From Rhodocollybia butyracea (Eukaryota > Basidiomycota > Agaricomycetes > Agaricales > Omphalotaceae), in NCBI GenBank assembly GCA_015501585.1, contig JADNRY010000083.1, forward strand, positions 160,982 to 224,981: a stretch of 64,000 bases of DNA, in the 5' to 3' direction. The position numbers were made by a program, and so were the translations under genes. Below the pieces are notes generated by a model that was given only the letters and a program-made list of their open reading frames with translations, made no database searches and was not told the DNA's origin. This document shows positions 22,577 to 34,651 of the stretch, one piece after another; positions within the stretch are counted from its first letter, which is position 1; every line of letters begins with the position of its first letter.

Positions 22577-23707
22577 TTAACTTAGTGGTAAGGGGGCCTG
22601 GGGGGAGGATTGTGAAAATAGGCTCCGGGAGGAGGCCTGGACTGTGGGTAGGCATAATTTACGGGTGAAACACAGGCTGTGGGGGACCATAACCTCCAAT
22701 GGGATGATAATATGCATGAGCTCCGGGAGGAGGCCTGGACTGTGGGTAGGCATAATGTGTGGGGTAAAACGCAGGCTGTGGGGGATTAGGAGGACCCTGA
22801 CTGTATGGAGGCCCGGACTGTGGGTAATATACGGGGTGAACCACAGGCTGTGGGGGACCATAACCTCCAAGGCGATGATAATATACATGGGCTCCGGGAG
22901 GAGGCCCGGGCTGTGCGGGACCTTGAACGTATGGATAGAATCCGGGCGGAGGGCCGGTCTGTGGTGGAGGAGCATTGTATCCATTGCCTCCGTGAGGAGG
23001 CCTATCTCTTTGGTAAGTATCGCCTCCCGATGGAGGATGGAAATCTTGACGAGAATTAGAACTACGGTTGCCCCCGGAGGGACGACGATTAGAGTCACGG
23101 TTACCATCAGAGGGACGACGATTAGAGTCACGGTTGCCCTCAGAGGGACGACGATTAGAGTCACGGTTGCCCTCAGAGGGACGACGATTAGAGTCATGGT
23201 TACCGCCAGAGGGACGAGAATCAGAGTCACGGTTGCCCCAGAGGGAAGACGATTAGAGTCACGGTTGCCCTCAGAGGGACGACGATTAGAGTCATGGTTA
23301 CCGCCAGAGGGACGAGAATTAGAGTCACGGTTGCCCCCAGAGGGACGACGATTAGTGCGATCACCGTAACGCCCGGAGGTAGGGGGAGTAGGGGCTTTGG
23401 GAGGAGGAGGGGGAGTGCGATCACCGTAACGCCCGGAGGTAGGGGGAGTAGGGGCTTTGGGAGGAGGAGGGGGGGTTATTGGAGGAGTACTGGAATACTC
23501 AGAATAGCTGTCCTCGGCGGGAATGTGGACAAGGGCATTTCCAGAATGGGGCTCCAAGTGATCAGCCTTGAAGTAAGTATCGTTACGGCGTTCCAAGTGG
23601 GGATTGGCCTCAAAGTCAGCACTGGCCCATGCACTGGCCTTAAAAGGCTGAGGAAGGGCCTCGACACTGATGAGCAATGCTAGGAGGAGGAAAGGTGTCA
23701 TAATCAT
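22577..23707 (-). CDS. Secreted proline-rich repeat protein, copy 2 (frame slips in 33-bp repeats)
   Basis: The start MIMTPFLLLALLISVEALPQ is a signal peptide nearly identical to the paralogue at 18968. The mature region has two perfect PPPPPKAPTPPTSGRYGDRT units, then an 11-residue repeat (NRRPSGGNRDS, 33 bp) about nine times. At about 23232 the run GCCCC has one C fewer than sister repeats, shifting frame. The shifted frame is open to 22577 and reads as a hydrophobic repeat (TLIVVPLRATV). The original frame downstream is Pro/Tyr/Gly-rich (YYHPIGGYGPPQPVFHP) and stops near 22659. Which end is used cannot be decided from sequence. Likely a secreted or wall-linked low-complexity protein. Confidence 0.6.
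   Translation of the reverse strand: MIMTPFLLLALLISVEALPQPFKASAWASADFEANPHLERRNDTYFKADHLEPHSGNALVHIPAEDSYSEYSSTPPITPPPPPKAPTPPTSGRYGDRTPPPPPKAPTPPTSGRYGDRTNRRPSGGNRDSNSRPSGGNHDSNRRPSEGNRDSNRLPSGATVTLILVPLAVTMTLIVVPLRATVTLIVVPLRATVTLIVVPLMVTVTLIVVPPGATVVLILVKISILHREAILTKEIGLLTEAMDTMLLHHRPALRPDSIHTFKVPHSPGLLPEPMYIIIALEVMVPHSLWFTPYITHSPGLHTVRVLLIPHSLRFTPHIMPTHSPGLLPELMHIIIPLEVMVPHSLCFTRKLCLPTVQASSRSLFSQSSPQAPLPLS
23055..23375. repeat. 33-bp tandem repeats, about nine units
   Basis: The unit contains GAGGGACGACGATTAGAGTC followed by ACGGTTGCC or ATGGTTACC. Units with ACGATTAGAG and GAGAATTAGAG alternate, suggesting higher-order duplication. It codes for Arg/Asn/Ser-rich 11-residue repeats on the minus strand. 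Confidence 0.85.
23388..23472. repeat. Perfect tandem repeat of about 60 bp, two copies
   Basis: GTGCGATCACCGTAACGCCC through GGCTTTGGGAGGAGGAGGGG occurs twice head to tail inside the secreted-protein gene, encoding the duplicated PPPPPKAPTPPTSGRYGDRT unit. Confidence 0.85.
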
Positions 23708-23813
23708 TGTTAAGCTGAAGATGCAAGTAGAATTTTAGAAAGACCAGCTCTCTGTAGAAGTTTGGATGCACGGTGCACCAGGCAACGCGTAACAGCTCAG
23801 GTACATTATTAGC

Positions 23814-23824
23814 TTTTATAAATA
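23814..23824 (-). promoter_or_regulatory. Probable TATA box of secreted-protein gene copy 2
   Basis: TATTTATAAAA on the minus strand about 108 bp upstream of ATG 23707, in the position equivalent to the element at 19058-19069. Confidence 0.5.
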
Positions 23825-24330
23825 GTTGAAACCCGAAGATTTTCGGACCATCAGTAAAAGTGTATGAGCTAGAGGGGTTGAACAGCATACAAGGGTTTTT
23901 CCGTGCGGCGTAGTGTTGTACAACTTGATCTACTATGTTTAAAGGATCCGGAGGCAACAATCAAAAAATGGTTAGGAGAAGCGTTGCAACCTGGTCTTAT
24001 ATCCACTGTAGGTGATTTGTGGGTGATCAGGTCTCTTTTAATATTGGCTAACATAAATCTGGCGTAGTATATCTAGTTTGTCTGCAAGAGCGTTTCGGAG
24101 GCTGGAGCATGCATTTACGTACTGTCTAAACAGTCTACTATTTATTACCATAGGCCATCAGTAAGTAGAACATGTGTGAGCTGGAGGAGCTGTTGGGCAG
24201 TACTTATACAGGGGTTTTCCAGCGTTGTGCAGTGTTGTACAACTTGATCTACGTTTTGGTGATTCGGACGTAACGATCAAATGATGTGCTTCCGGACACT
24301 GAGGTGCCAGCTTGCCAGTGGTGTCTACAC

Positions 24331-26690
24331 TGGAAGTGCTGAAACCTTTTACAGTCAAAGATACATATACTCTACTCAATACTACTCATCTCTTCCGATA
24401 ACCCTGAGTCTAATCTCTAATCCAACCAAGGCAGGTTGTGGTCCACTATTTCAAGAAATTAAAAACTTATCTCCTATGCATGGTGTATTCTGTTGGGACA
24501 GCTCCATTTCCTCTGAGCTACGAGCATAGCTTTGCACATAACTTTGCACAGTAAGTGGTGAAGATAAGTCAAAGTCAACGAGGGATGGCTGCTCCGAAAT
24601 GAGGGAACTCTCGTGGTTTGTTGGCTTGGAAATGAGGAGAGCATTGAAATCCAGTATCAATGACAAGATAATCAACGACTCAATAACCGTAATGATGTCG
24701 GACACTCACAAGTAACAGACATCGAGGAGAAGGAGATGAGAAAGGAATCAGACAACGAAACTTGGAACCATGGCGTCTTGTTGTCGACGTGGATATCTTG
24801 AGTTTTCTGCCAAGGATGGAGTAAAGTGACGAAAAACTATCATCATCTCATCACAGGAGCCAGAAGTTGGAATGGATGTCCGCAGATGTGTCATGTCGAG
24901 TGCCAAGTTCTAAGTGGTGACTCAAGGTGACTAGACACGAAACAACCGAAAGGAAAACTCACCACAGCCCTAAATCCGAATAAAATTCATTCTACTTCGT
25001 ACGCCGTTCAACTTTGAGATGAGGGCCGGCGTTGCCGAATAGTTCTAGAATTTGTGAAGGTCAAGAATCGTTAATTACTTAAGTAGGGTTGTGGAACGTA
25101 CATATAAAAATCATTTCTGTTCGAAGACATCGTGTATGCTGGCTATGAGACAGAGCCTACGCTCCTGGTTCCGGCTTGTGTATCTTGAAATTCTTCTTCA
25201 GCTTTCCAGAGGATAATCCGATTTCGAAGCTTGGGATCATGGTATCCTGTTATCGCCGTGGGGATCTCGCGTTTGCTGCCAAGCATAGAGTCCGATGAGA
25301 AACAACCATCTTATCACAGAAGGAGCCGGAAGTTGGAACAGATGACCAAACGAAGATGGACGGCCGAGGCCATGGTGTACACAAATTTGGGACGGATGTC
25401 CGTAGATGTGCCAAGGGACGCGTTCATAAACGCTGGGTTTGAAGGGATCAGCGAATTAGCGACCGGGGGTCTCCTGCGAAGAAAGAAAACCTGTCACAAG
25501 AGCCAAAACCTGTGTACCGGTTGATAGCATGCTGGTGGAGAGATAGCACCGTGGCGTATCCTGGGCGTATCTGAGGGAGTGAGTTGATGTTGAGTGAGGA
25601 CAAGAGGAAAAGCATTGGAAGGGCCGAAACAAGAGATTTCGAGAGAAAGAGTTCGATTGAAATTGCTGTCGAATCTGATGTCCTGATGTCACCGACTACC
25701 GCTGCGCATCCTATCCCATCCACAGCACCTAATACTCAATCATGATGTTTCCAGAATGAAAATATCAAGAACAGGATATTACGTGCGGTGGATACGATTC
25801 CCGCAGGTCCGTGCCTGAATTCAAAGCTACGAGAATTGAGACACGAGACTCGCTGTGTTCATTCATGCAATTAGACTTCGCATTTCGTTCTCGCAGGCCG
25901 TAAGAGATCAAGGCAGAGACCCACACAAGCCCAAATTAACTGCCCCAGAGTGTCATGTACGGGCCACCAAATCATGAAGAGACCAACGGCGGCGCACTTC
26001 CTCGAGGGATGGGGGATTCAGATGTCAGAGGGGACTGAAGAGCATGAGTACCAGGACGAAAGGGAGATATCGTGGGTAGGCACCACGGGAAAAGGAAGTC
26101 AGAAGGGAAGTCGATGATAGGCCTGGATATATATAGTAAAGGGATAAGGAGGCATAAGTTGGAATCACAGAGGGGTACTGACACACGTACTGAAAGATGT
26201 ATCGATACCGAACACCCAGTTATCCGAATCCAATATTCGTATGAGTGAAGATCATAAGCTTAAGTGCTCGGGCTTCAGCGCTTCAAGAGCAGTACTTTCA
26301 CGAGGAGCAACACCTAACGCAGCACCGCGCGCATAAGAGGTTGAACGTCAGGTTTTTGTTGATGAAAAACCTTGAAAAACGTGAATGGTACAAGCGCGCC
26401 ATCAAAGATGATATCGGAAAGGGTCAACAGCAAGTCAACAGCAACAAGTTCGATATTTCTCGGAAACGAGGGCGTTTGTTGGGAATATGTTGTTGTCATC
26501 TGGGGCATGGCGCGCCTTGAGAAGGGGAATATATGTGTTTTTGTGAGTGAAGTGAAATGTCAGATTTTTCCAAGGAAAGCTGAGCAGGCAAAGGACCAGA
26601 TATGTGGGACATGTCAAGATTAAGATGAATCGGACCGGACGAAGATGGAAGTGCTGAGTATCGAGTACTAATTTTGACATGAGTTGCAGT
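24331..26690. other. Gene-free mosaic of degenerate dispersed repeats
   Basis: Contains the 24350-24455 repeat, the 25502-26010 repeat, and degenerate copies of a family marked by ACGGCCGAGGCCATGGTGTA (25360) and AACTCACCACA (24957). The latter recurs at 26778 and 33358. Open frames such as 26245-26520 show no family features. Confidence 0.5.
25502..26010. repeat. Dispersed repeat of about 450-500 bp, copy 2 (partner 7797-8250)
   Basis: Matches 7797-8250 in direct orientation with insertions near 25565 and 25850-25905. Confidence 0.8.
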
Positions 26691-28200
26691 GAAATGCGGC
26701 GCGTGAAGCATGTGCATGAGGGACCATTTTCATCTGGAGAACATTTACGATTGGACGTGAAACAACTGGAAAAAAACTCACCACATCCCGATATCCGAAT
26801 CCAATGCTACTCCTTTCAACGTTCTACTTGAGACCTTGAGCTTGAGCTTGAGGGTAAGCGCTACCGAGTAGTACACTTAGCAAAGTGTGTACAGAAGAGT
26901 GTGGCCTGAGTGAATAGTCTGGTCATTGATGAGTAAGAAAGGTCAAGTGAGAGAACAGCACCGTAGTTATGAGCATCGAGGTAATGCCTCATTAGCCCTC
27001 AAGGCCTCATCAGTCATTGAATACAACAATAATTGAACTGATATTATCCAGATCCGACGTCAAGGTATAACAGCGTGTATAACAATGAGTACAGTAGAAT
27101 CCATACAAACAATGTACTAATCAAAGCCTCTGCGAAAGAGACCAATGAAAGCAAAAAATTAAACCACCGCAGGCCAAGAACAGGTTACACACAGTCGCTA
27201 ACCCGTTCATGAGACGGGCCAGCTAACCATGCGCCAACAAAAAGACTGAAAGACAAAAACAAACATTGAGAGCACAACAAGCCCATGCATCAGTTGCAAA
27301 AATGTTACAGCACCGCTCGCAAATGAAGAACGTCAAGTTCTTCATTCCAAATAACGGTGGAGAAAAAAGCATGGACGAATCCAAAGGTGGACCAATCCAA
27401 GGCCGGAGGGATCATAGATCCAACCCCGTGTTTCCGTAACCGGAAACCCTGCTTGTATTGCAAAGAGATGTCTTTCCGAAGAAAAAAAGGCGTGAAGTGC
27501 GTACTCGTTGATGAAGTTGACTGATCCCCAAGTTCCTCAGTACTAAAAGTACAACTGCCAACAGCTTCGGAAATTATTATAAAGTCAAAGCCAAAGAAGA
27601 GAATGCAGTATTAGGATAATTGCAAAGAAGAACAAAAAATCGTTCAGTATGGAGCAAGTATTGTGGCTTTTGGACTGCGAGTGGTGGTTGAAAGAAGGAA
27701 GAAGATTGCGCTCATGTTCGGACTCCGTCCCGGGCGCCTGATCCTCTTATTTAGCGCCAACAGGACACTCGATAAACATGACCATCGTTCCGCTCAGAAC
27801 TATTTGATTTACCTCATCGCAGACCTATCCAACCAGAAACTTTTATCTTCCGAAGGTAAACTTCCGTAAAATGTCTTTTGATTCAAACTCCACATGCTCA
27901 ACACATGCTTCGTATAACTTTACCTGGATGCTGGTCTTCGAGGAAAGCTAAGATCTGAGAGAAACATAAGAACCAACTACCGGAGAAACAAAAAGGCTTG
28001 GAAAAATACTACGAGGATGAACTTGGATCTGAGGAAGAGGCAGAGGAGAGCTCAGGGAAATATGGGTATATGTAGTACGGAATGGCTATCAATTCTGCTG
28101 GCTACATAATAGCTGTCTCGGTGGCGGGTAAGTCTTCGTTTAATCCAGCCGGATTTTCTCCTTTCCGACCGTGACGCCTACTGGTACTTAGAAACCCTCA
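26690..28200. repeat. Segmental duplication block X, copy 1 (partner 33290-34520; partial third copy 28730-29000)
   Basis: Shared landmarks in order: AACTCACCACAT, GCAAAAAATTAAACCAC, CAGCTAACCATGCGCCA, GAAACCCTGCTTGTA, GAAGTGCGTACTCGT, ACAACTGCCAACAGCTT and ATTGTGGCTTTTGGACTGC. No coding frame is conserved between copies, so this is probably non-coding or an old element. Confidence 0.75.
27195..27245 (-). other. tRNA-like segment inside repeat block X
   Basis: On the minus strand TGGCGCATGGTTAGC resembles a tRNA D-arm with A box. It is followed by a perfect 5-bp stem CCCGT/ACGGG closing a 7-base loop CTCATGA (CAT in anticodon position). Acceptor and T arms do not pair well. The block-X partner has a related but mutated arm at 33720-33765. 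This suggests a tRNA-derived repeat rather than a working tRNA. Confidence 0.35.
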
Positions 28201-29594
28201 AACTCCGACGTCCGAAACTCAACTAGCTCGGATATTCACAACGATTTCTTCAAGCACCAGTCTACACTATTGAAGTGCTAGTGCTACTAGCACTAATAGC
28301 TACGATGGTATCGGTGAACTGGTGCTTCGAGTATGGGATGGGAAGACTACCAAGATGCTCCTCGCTCGAATTCTTTTCTCTAGTACTTCGATCGCTATAT
28401 ATCACATCAAGTATTTCATCGCCCCATTTCTTTGCTGGCCAGTACGTAAACGTGCAATGTAGATCCGACGCTACAGTGCTCGTTCTCGCCTTGGAACATC
28501 AGTCAATGTTTGAGACTTGTAAAATGCAAAAACCATTCTCACCAGATCTCCTCAATGATGCGGAACCTCCAGCATCCTGCCTCGAGTCCTTAGTACTCAT
28601 TCTACCGCGGGGCCAATGGTCCTACCAAGCCCTCACAACTGTATTATGGTTTCAAGCTTCAAGTTCAGGTATTGGGGTTGCACATTCTCTTGGATCGTAT
28701 GTTGTAAATTGAGATCCGTTCACTTAGTACGTGTTAGCTCGGGATCGTGTACTTGTTGATGATGTTGCACAACTGCCAGCGCCAACGGCTTGGAAAGCTG
28801 AAGCTAAATTCAATGAAGAGAAGACAGTATTAGTCTACTCGCAAAGAAGAATGAAAAAGCGTTCGGTATGGAGTACTGTGGCTTTTACACTGCAAGTGGT
28901 GGCTGAAAAAAGGAAGAAAAATGCGCGTTCGACTCCGGCCCCGAGCATCTGGTCCGCCGGTGAACGGCTTCATTTAGTGTTGGCAGGAGAGTCGCGTTCG
29001 AATGCTACTTCTAAGCTACTTCGGTTCTTCTTCTTCCCAACCGTTACCCCTACTGCAGGTATACCCTCACGGTTGCCCAAAGCTCAAATAGCTCTATTCA
29101 CGAAGATTTCTCCCAGCGGTCTCTAGATCCGCCACAAGTACTAATGGGCACGATGGTATCGGTGAATTGGGTTCCTTCGTGTGTGTGTGGGATGAATACT
29201 GATGCTTCATGTTCGCATTCTTCTCTAGTACTTTTCTCGCTATGATATCTATGGCACAAGTATCCCCAACATTGCAGGTCCATGCTTCAGCTTCTCGGGT
29301 CACCAGCAAAGGCGCGCACCTAAATGCCGAGCTCAATCAGTTTGCAAGGTCAAGTGCAAGTTTTGAAGAAGTTCAAGGAGTTATATCATGTAAAGCCTGA
29401 GATTGCACTAGTAGCTTGAAGGAGATGGCTTAGAGCTAGGCCAACAGAATACAGCAAGGTACTTGTGGAAGATTTGTTAACATAGTGAAGAGGCTAAATT
29501 TTATACACTTGTTAAACACACCACTGTAAGTACTCGAAAGGATATTCGCCGATAATGTATAGGGCATATAGGGTGTATGACTCGACACCATGTG
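28201..29594. other. Gene-free; partial block X copies
   Basis: 28766-28990 repeats the ACTGCCA...GCTTGG, TCGCAAAGAAGAA and CTGCAAGTGGTGG landmarks of block X. 29095-29240 weakly repeats 28200-28330 (CGATGGTATCGGTGAA). The open frame 28275-28712 lacks recognisable domains and is not called. Confidence 0.45.
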
Positions 29595-32113
29595 CTAGTG
29601 CTCGCACAAAGTGTAGTAGTCCTGGATTAAAAATGAGAGGCAAATGCTGATCAAAAGTAGCTAACATACCCTGGCTGTCCGATGCAACACTTTCCTATCG
29701 TTCATCAACCTCATCCGATGCACCTCCGCCTCTCCCCTCGACAATGTTCCCTCAGATGCATAGCCCCAGATGATACTAAACATCTCTGGAGGGAGAGCTC
29801 TCCCTGTCAAATCAGCGGAGATTGCAGATATTGGAGCAAACATCGTAGGCTCATTGCATTTGCGCATTTGCATAGGTACCTTGGATGTTGTCAAAACATT
29901 CATGTTTTCCAGGCCTTCAACCTCAATCCCAGGGAAATGGATCTCCGATCTATCTTGTACCATGTCGTCAACAAGGAAGAAACAGAACTGGAGACGGAGC
30001 AATCAGTATTTGTGAAGATAAGAAATATTCAAAAATACTTGCAATCTGCACTAGTAGAGCTGTTTCTGATTTGAGATACTTTATGCTAGAAGACGCTGCG
30101 TGAATAACAAAATTTACAACAGAGGAGATACACACTTGTAGCCAATCGGGGAAAGAAAGCATTCTTCCGGTCCCATTGCTGCCTGGGCAGATGTTTGTTG
30201 TCGGTACCGCGCCGAGCTCAGTAAAGGCTGGTATGGCGTGGGTTGGGATGGGCACCAGTTTCCCATCCCGGATTTCCACTTCCCAATCACTAGGATAATC
30301 CAGTTCGAAATCTCTAGAATTAGTGGCATCTGAGAAATAAAACCGAAAATCCTATCGCAAATCCTGTTTGAGTGTTAGAGGATAGAGGATGAAGAGAAGC
30401 CCTACCCTGTGTGTATACCCATCGTGAGGAAAGTCACGAAATTTACGGAAACTTAGGCCTTCGTCTTGGAGGGGACCATCAGTATCATAGTAGTAGATAA
30501 CAGAAGCGACAGTCCGTTCATGAGGCTGGAGTAATGTTCAGTGAAAAATGCAGAGAGAAGTTGATCACGTACCATTCCCTCCATATGCCATGACCCTTCG
30601 TATTCTTGTCCGGGTTTCAAAATATAATTAGCCGCATAAATGCGAGAAATTCAGTATATGAACTAGGAACAGACTTGGGCGGGAGGCAGACCTTTACTGT
30701 AACTTTCATGTCCTTTCCTCTGTACATTTCCGACGCCGCAAATTCATCCCCGAGGTCATAGAATTTCTCTTTGGTGCATTCTTCCTGTCTAATATCTTGT
30801 TCGAGTTGAACCTTGGCTCTTGCTTGTTTCTCGTTGTATTCCTGATTATCGCGTTCAGACGAATATTCATGATGAAACTGTGTCCATTCTTGTCTTGTTA
30901 ATTTTCCATCTCTACGCTCGCGCCATCGTCGGACTAGTGAAAAAAAAGTTCTCGTCAAGCAGTAAACATCTCGACAAGATACAAACAGACCAGATGGCGA
31001 ATCTTTTGGTTGATAATTGGCACTATCCTTTAACGTCTTCTCAAAGTGAGCCAGTGAAAGCAAGAACAACTTTTCAATCACCCGGAAGAGTCCAGGATAT
31101 TGTTTGCGAGTTCCCAACCCATTTATGTACGAATCGATATGGGCATCTTTCCCATCTGGGGACATGCTGAATACGGACGGTATCCAAGCATATGAAGAAA
31201 CCATGTTTTGTGGGTATGTGCTTTCGTAGTGCGCATAGAGCCAAGTATCGAATTGATTGTTCGTTCCAACTGGAGGGAGCTTGAAGCTGATGATGAGACA
31301 GGAGTAGTCCCGGCAATATATGGAACTTCAAGAACTCAGATAGCGTTCAACCCGATGAGCAAAAGCAGAACTTACAAAGGGAGGGATGGATCAAGTCTTG
31401 AACCTACATAGCCAATTTTAATACTTCAAACACATTCCTATAAGAGAAAAAGGAATAGGTAAAATCGTACCTTTCCAAATGAACCGGGATGAAAGTCTCG
31501 AGGTTCCTGTGCTGCTATAGTGTCCAGTTGGCGCATCAACTATACAAATGGCCATGAAGCGTTATCTGAAATGTAAAAAGCCGAGTCTTTACCTCTTGAT
31601 GGAGAGCTTGTGGTACTAGATTATCTGAAACCAAGATACCTAACCCGTTCTCTTCCAAGTCAGGCTCTCGAATAGCATATGTCGATCCTCGAGCATATTT
31701 TAAACTTTTATTCAACTCGCAATCGACCGCGCCGACGTCGAAATGCTCAAGAGAATTATCTGCCCCAGTACCAGACGCATCCAACAAGATATCACAATCC
31801 AACATTTTCACTGCTAATGCTGAACGCCGAAGGTCACTGGTGAGGTGAAGCCAGCATCGGCATTGATCAGCAATCAAAGAGTTGATTGTCAACTAAGATG
31901 TTAACCGCACCTAACCGCCTCCAAAGCCCTTCCTTCCAGAACCTGCATGTTTGGAGTAGCAGTTCCTGCTTCAATCACCCATTTCAGTGCTATCTTGTCA
32001 TCGAAAATCTTGGATTGCCAGTTGAATTTTTCGCGTACCGCTGAGCAGAATTGAGCGAGATCCTGAAGAGAGGGGTTGAGGTTGAGCGACTTTGGGACCT
32101 TGTTCTGAGACAT
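29595..32113 (-). pseudogene. DUF4246 copy C, frameshifted with a 20-bp exon deletion
   Basis: Starts MSQNKVPKS at 32113 and ends TLCEH with TAG at 29595; all twelve exons are recognisable. One base is lost near 31285, between TTPVSSS and the KLPP region. The exon with the distal His (HKVSQIRNSS) lacks 20 bp relative to copy D, removing the RKI Arg region and shifting frame before CFFLVDD. The H-x-E exon is still clear. The GC-AG intron survives (29988-30042). It lies head-to-head with copy D, about 2.5 kb apart, separated by repeat block X. The predicted protein would lose its C-terminal ligands. Confidence 0.8.
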
Positions 32114-34651
32114 GAGATTCGGTAGATAAGGTTGTCACAAATTTATTTGAATTTCGCAAGAACATACCGGACCGCTGCGCGGTTCTCGGCCGAGAAGGTA
32201 TGGCTGGCCTTCGACCGTTGACGTTGAACGTAGAGTGGGGTACGACTTATCAACTTCCAGGACCAAAGAAAAAATTGCAATTGATATATTTAATGAGGTT
32301 GTGGTATGCTAGCAGGATGAGAAGCTACTGAGTTAGGGCTTTGGCTAGGGCGGGGAATAGGGTAACCGCACGGTGCTAGAGTGCTGTAGTCGGCTCATTA
32401 GTTGTATAAGGGTACCAGTGTATATCCTGTTTGTTTCATTAGTTGTACTGTGGACATGCATCAACTTCGCAGATCTCTAGCCAGACTTACTTACAGCAGT
32501 AAGGGCCTATGTACACAGATAGAATAGGGGGATTGAGAGAGAAAGGATAATGAATATCCAAGGGCCAGAACATGAGCTCGAACCGGGGTCTTGGGCCTTA
32601 AGCGCGCGCAGTCAGACGAAGCCCCAGTCTCTGAAGATCAACCAATTTAACCTCAAATGTACATACACCTGGAAACATCACCACCGGATGTCAATGAACA
32701 GCCGATGACGGACGGCCGGGGTAATGGTGTGCGCAAACTTGGCATGGACTAGATGTGTCACGCTGAGTACTGAGTTCAACGTGGTGAGTTACAGTGATAC
32801 AACGAGGAACCTGATTGGTAGAACAATTCGCAGGTTTAGTTGATTGGATGCGAAAGAACCGGAAGAAAACTTACCAGTGCCACAGCCCCGAACCACAAGA
32901 GCCTGTGTATCCAGATAGAGGAATATCCGAGGGCGGAGCGTCGTTGAGTGGACTTGAGCACTAGGCGGTGGAGCTTTAGGTTCCTATCCATAGTAAATCG
33001 AAGCTTGAGATACCGTCAAATCACGATAACAGTCAGTTGGAAGAGTTAGTGATACTGCGAGACATGAAGGGACCATGAACTTAAGTAATCGCAGTAGGAA
33101 GATTGGCCAAATCGACCTCAAATACACCTACCAGTGATAAGGCTGAGCACTGAAGTACTGAAGGGCCCGGTCTCAGAACCATCACTGGACCGATGATATC
33201 TGAAGGATGTCGATGAACAGACGAAGACGGACGACCGAGGTCATGGTGTAAATGAGCTTGGGATGAAGCTTGGAGGTTCGCAGCTGAACTGGGGTGAAAG
33301 AATGACAGGACTAATTCGTAAAAGTTTAGTTAATTGGATGTGATACAACCAAAAGAAAACTCACCACATCTTTGAATCCGAATCCAGTTCTACTTCTCAT
33401 GACGTTCTCCGCTTAAAGGCTGGCGCTGCCGAGTAGTTAAATTCTGAGCGCTCAGATAAGTGTGGCTTGAATGAATGGTCTGATTTTTTGCAATGCGCAT
33501 AAGAGAGGGTAGTTGCAAGTGCTTAAGATAATGCGTTAACGCCTTGATGCAGCAGTAATCGGACATGCGTCAAACACAAGGTATACAAGCATTGAATAGC
33601 AAATGAGAGAGGCTCTACACACAACGTACTAATCACGGTCTCTACAAAAGAGACCAGCAAAAGCAAAAAATTAAACCACTGAGCCACCGCAGACCAAGAA
33701 CAGTCTACGCAGTCGGTAACCCGTCCACATGAGACGAATCAGCTAACCATGCGCCACAAAGTGTGCCGAAAGACAAAAACAAACATCGAGAGCACCAACA
33801 ACAACCCATGCATCACCTGCAAAGCCTTGAATCCGCACCGCCTCGCTAGTTGCCCTTTTGAGCAGCAGTATCCATGAGGAGCTAGAAGCCCATCATTTCG
33901 AGTGCTGTAAGCCACGAACCCGTAGGGTACGCATGTCACAGTGACAAGGAGGATGGACGTGCCTCCGAAAGAAGTAGCAATAGAAGAAACAGCATGGACG
34001 AGTCCAACGCTGGGAGTAACGGATGTATATATACTCCAAAAGATGACGTTGAAGAAAAAGCATGGATCAATCCAAAGGAGGGGTCAGAGACCCAACCTCG
34101 CGTTTCTGTGACCAGAAACCCTGCTTGTAATTGCAAAGAGATGTTTTCCGACGAAAAAAGGCAAGAAGTGCGTACTCGTCGATGAAGTTTCCCAGCCCCC
34201 AAGTTCCCTAGTACAACTGCCAACAGCTTGGAAAATTATTCAATGCCAGCCAATGAAGAGGACGCAGTATTGAGATACTCGCAAAGAAGAACGAAAAAGC
34301 ATTCAGTATGGAGCGAGTATTGTGGCTTTTGGACTGCAAGTGGTGGTTGAAAGAAAGAAACCATCCTGGCGCTCGATCCGCCAGTAAACGGCTTTTATTT
34401 AGCACTGACACGTCATTGTCACGCCTCGATTCTCTTCTTCCCAACCTCTATGCCTACTAGTACTGTATTTCGCTGCCTTTCGAATGCTCAATAGCTCGGA
34501 TATTCAAAAGATCTGTTTTGTGGGCCTAAATCCAAGACCTTGATTTTCTAATCCTTCTGCTGTTTTATTGAACGTTCGCCTTTTCGCCGGCGGGCCGTGC
34601 AACGGTCCGCTAAATTGGAAATAAATTTGCCAACACTTATCCACTCATCTG
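32114..34651. other. Divergent DUF4246 intergenic region filled with repeats
   Basis: Contains block X copy 2 and degenerate copies of the ACGGCCG...ATGGTGT family (32705, 33225). On the minus strand near 32583-32600, GGCCCAAGACCCCGGTTCGA ends in a B-box-like GGTTCGA; no full tRNA could be folded. No gene supported. Confidence 0.5.
33290..34520. repeat. Segmental duplication block X, copy 2 (partner 26690-28200)
   Basis: Direct-orientation match to the copy-1 landmarks, slightly shorter, with independent indels. Confidence 0.75.

Larger units (their letters stand above)
22290..24330. repeat. Segmental duplication carrying a secreted-protein gene, right copy (partner 17700-19330)
   Basis: Same order of shared elements as the left copy. 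An extra copy of the upstream flank follows at 24150-24345 (TGTCTACACTGGAAGTGC). Confidence 0.8.

Noticed and set aside
22644..23369. 241-codon rightward frame rich in Arg/Thr
   Set aside because: Shadow of the 33-bp repeats in the leftward secreted-protein gene; it lacks a signal peptide and contextual support, whereas the minus strand has both signal peptide and TATA box.
18110..23375. Tandem repeats considered as CRISPR-like arrays
   Set aside because: Units are contiguous with no unique spacers and encode protein repeats in a eukaryotic gene.
26245..26520. 91-codon rightward frame
   Set aside because: No recognisable family, no supporting splice structure, embedded in a repeat mosaic.
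28275..28712. 145-codon rightward frame with hydrophobic start
   Set aside because: No domain, lies among degenerate repeat copies, and is not conserved in the related repeat blocks.
32570..32650. Functional tRNA gene on the minus strand
   Set aside because: A B-box-like GGTTCGA is present but acceptor, D and anticodon stems cannot be paired.
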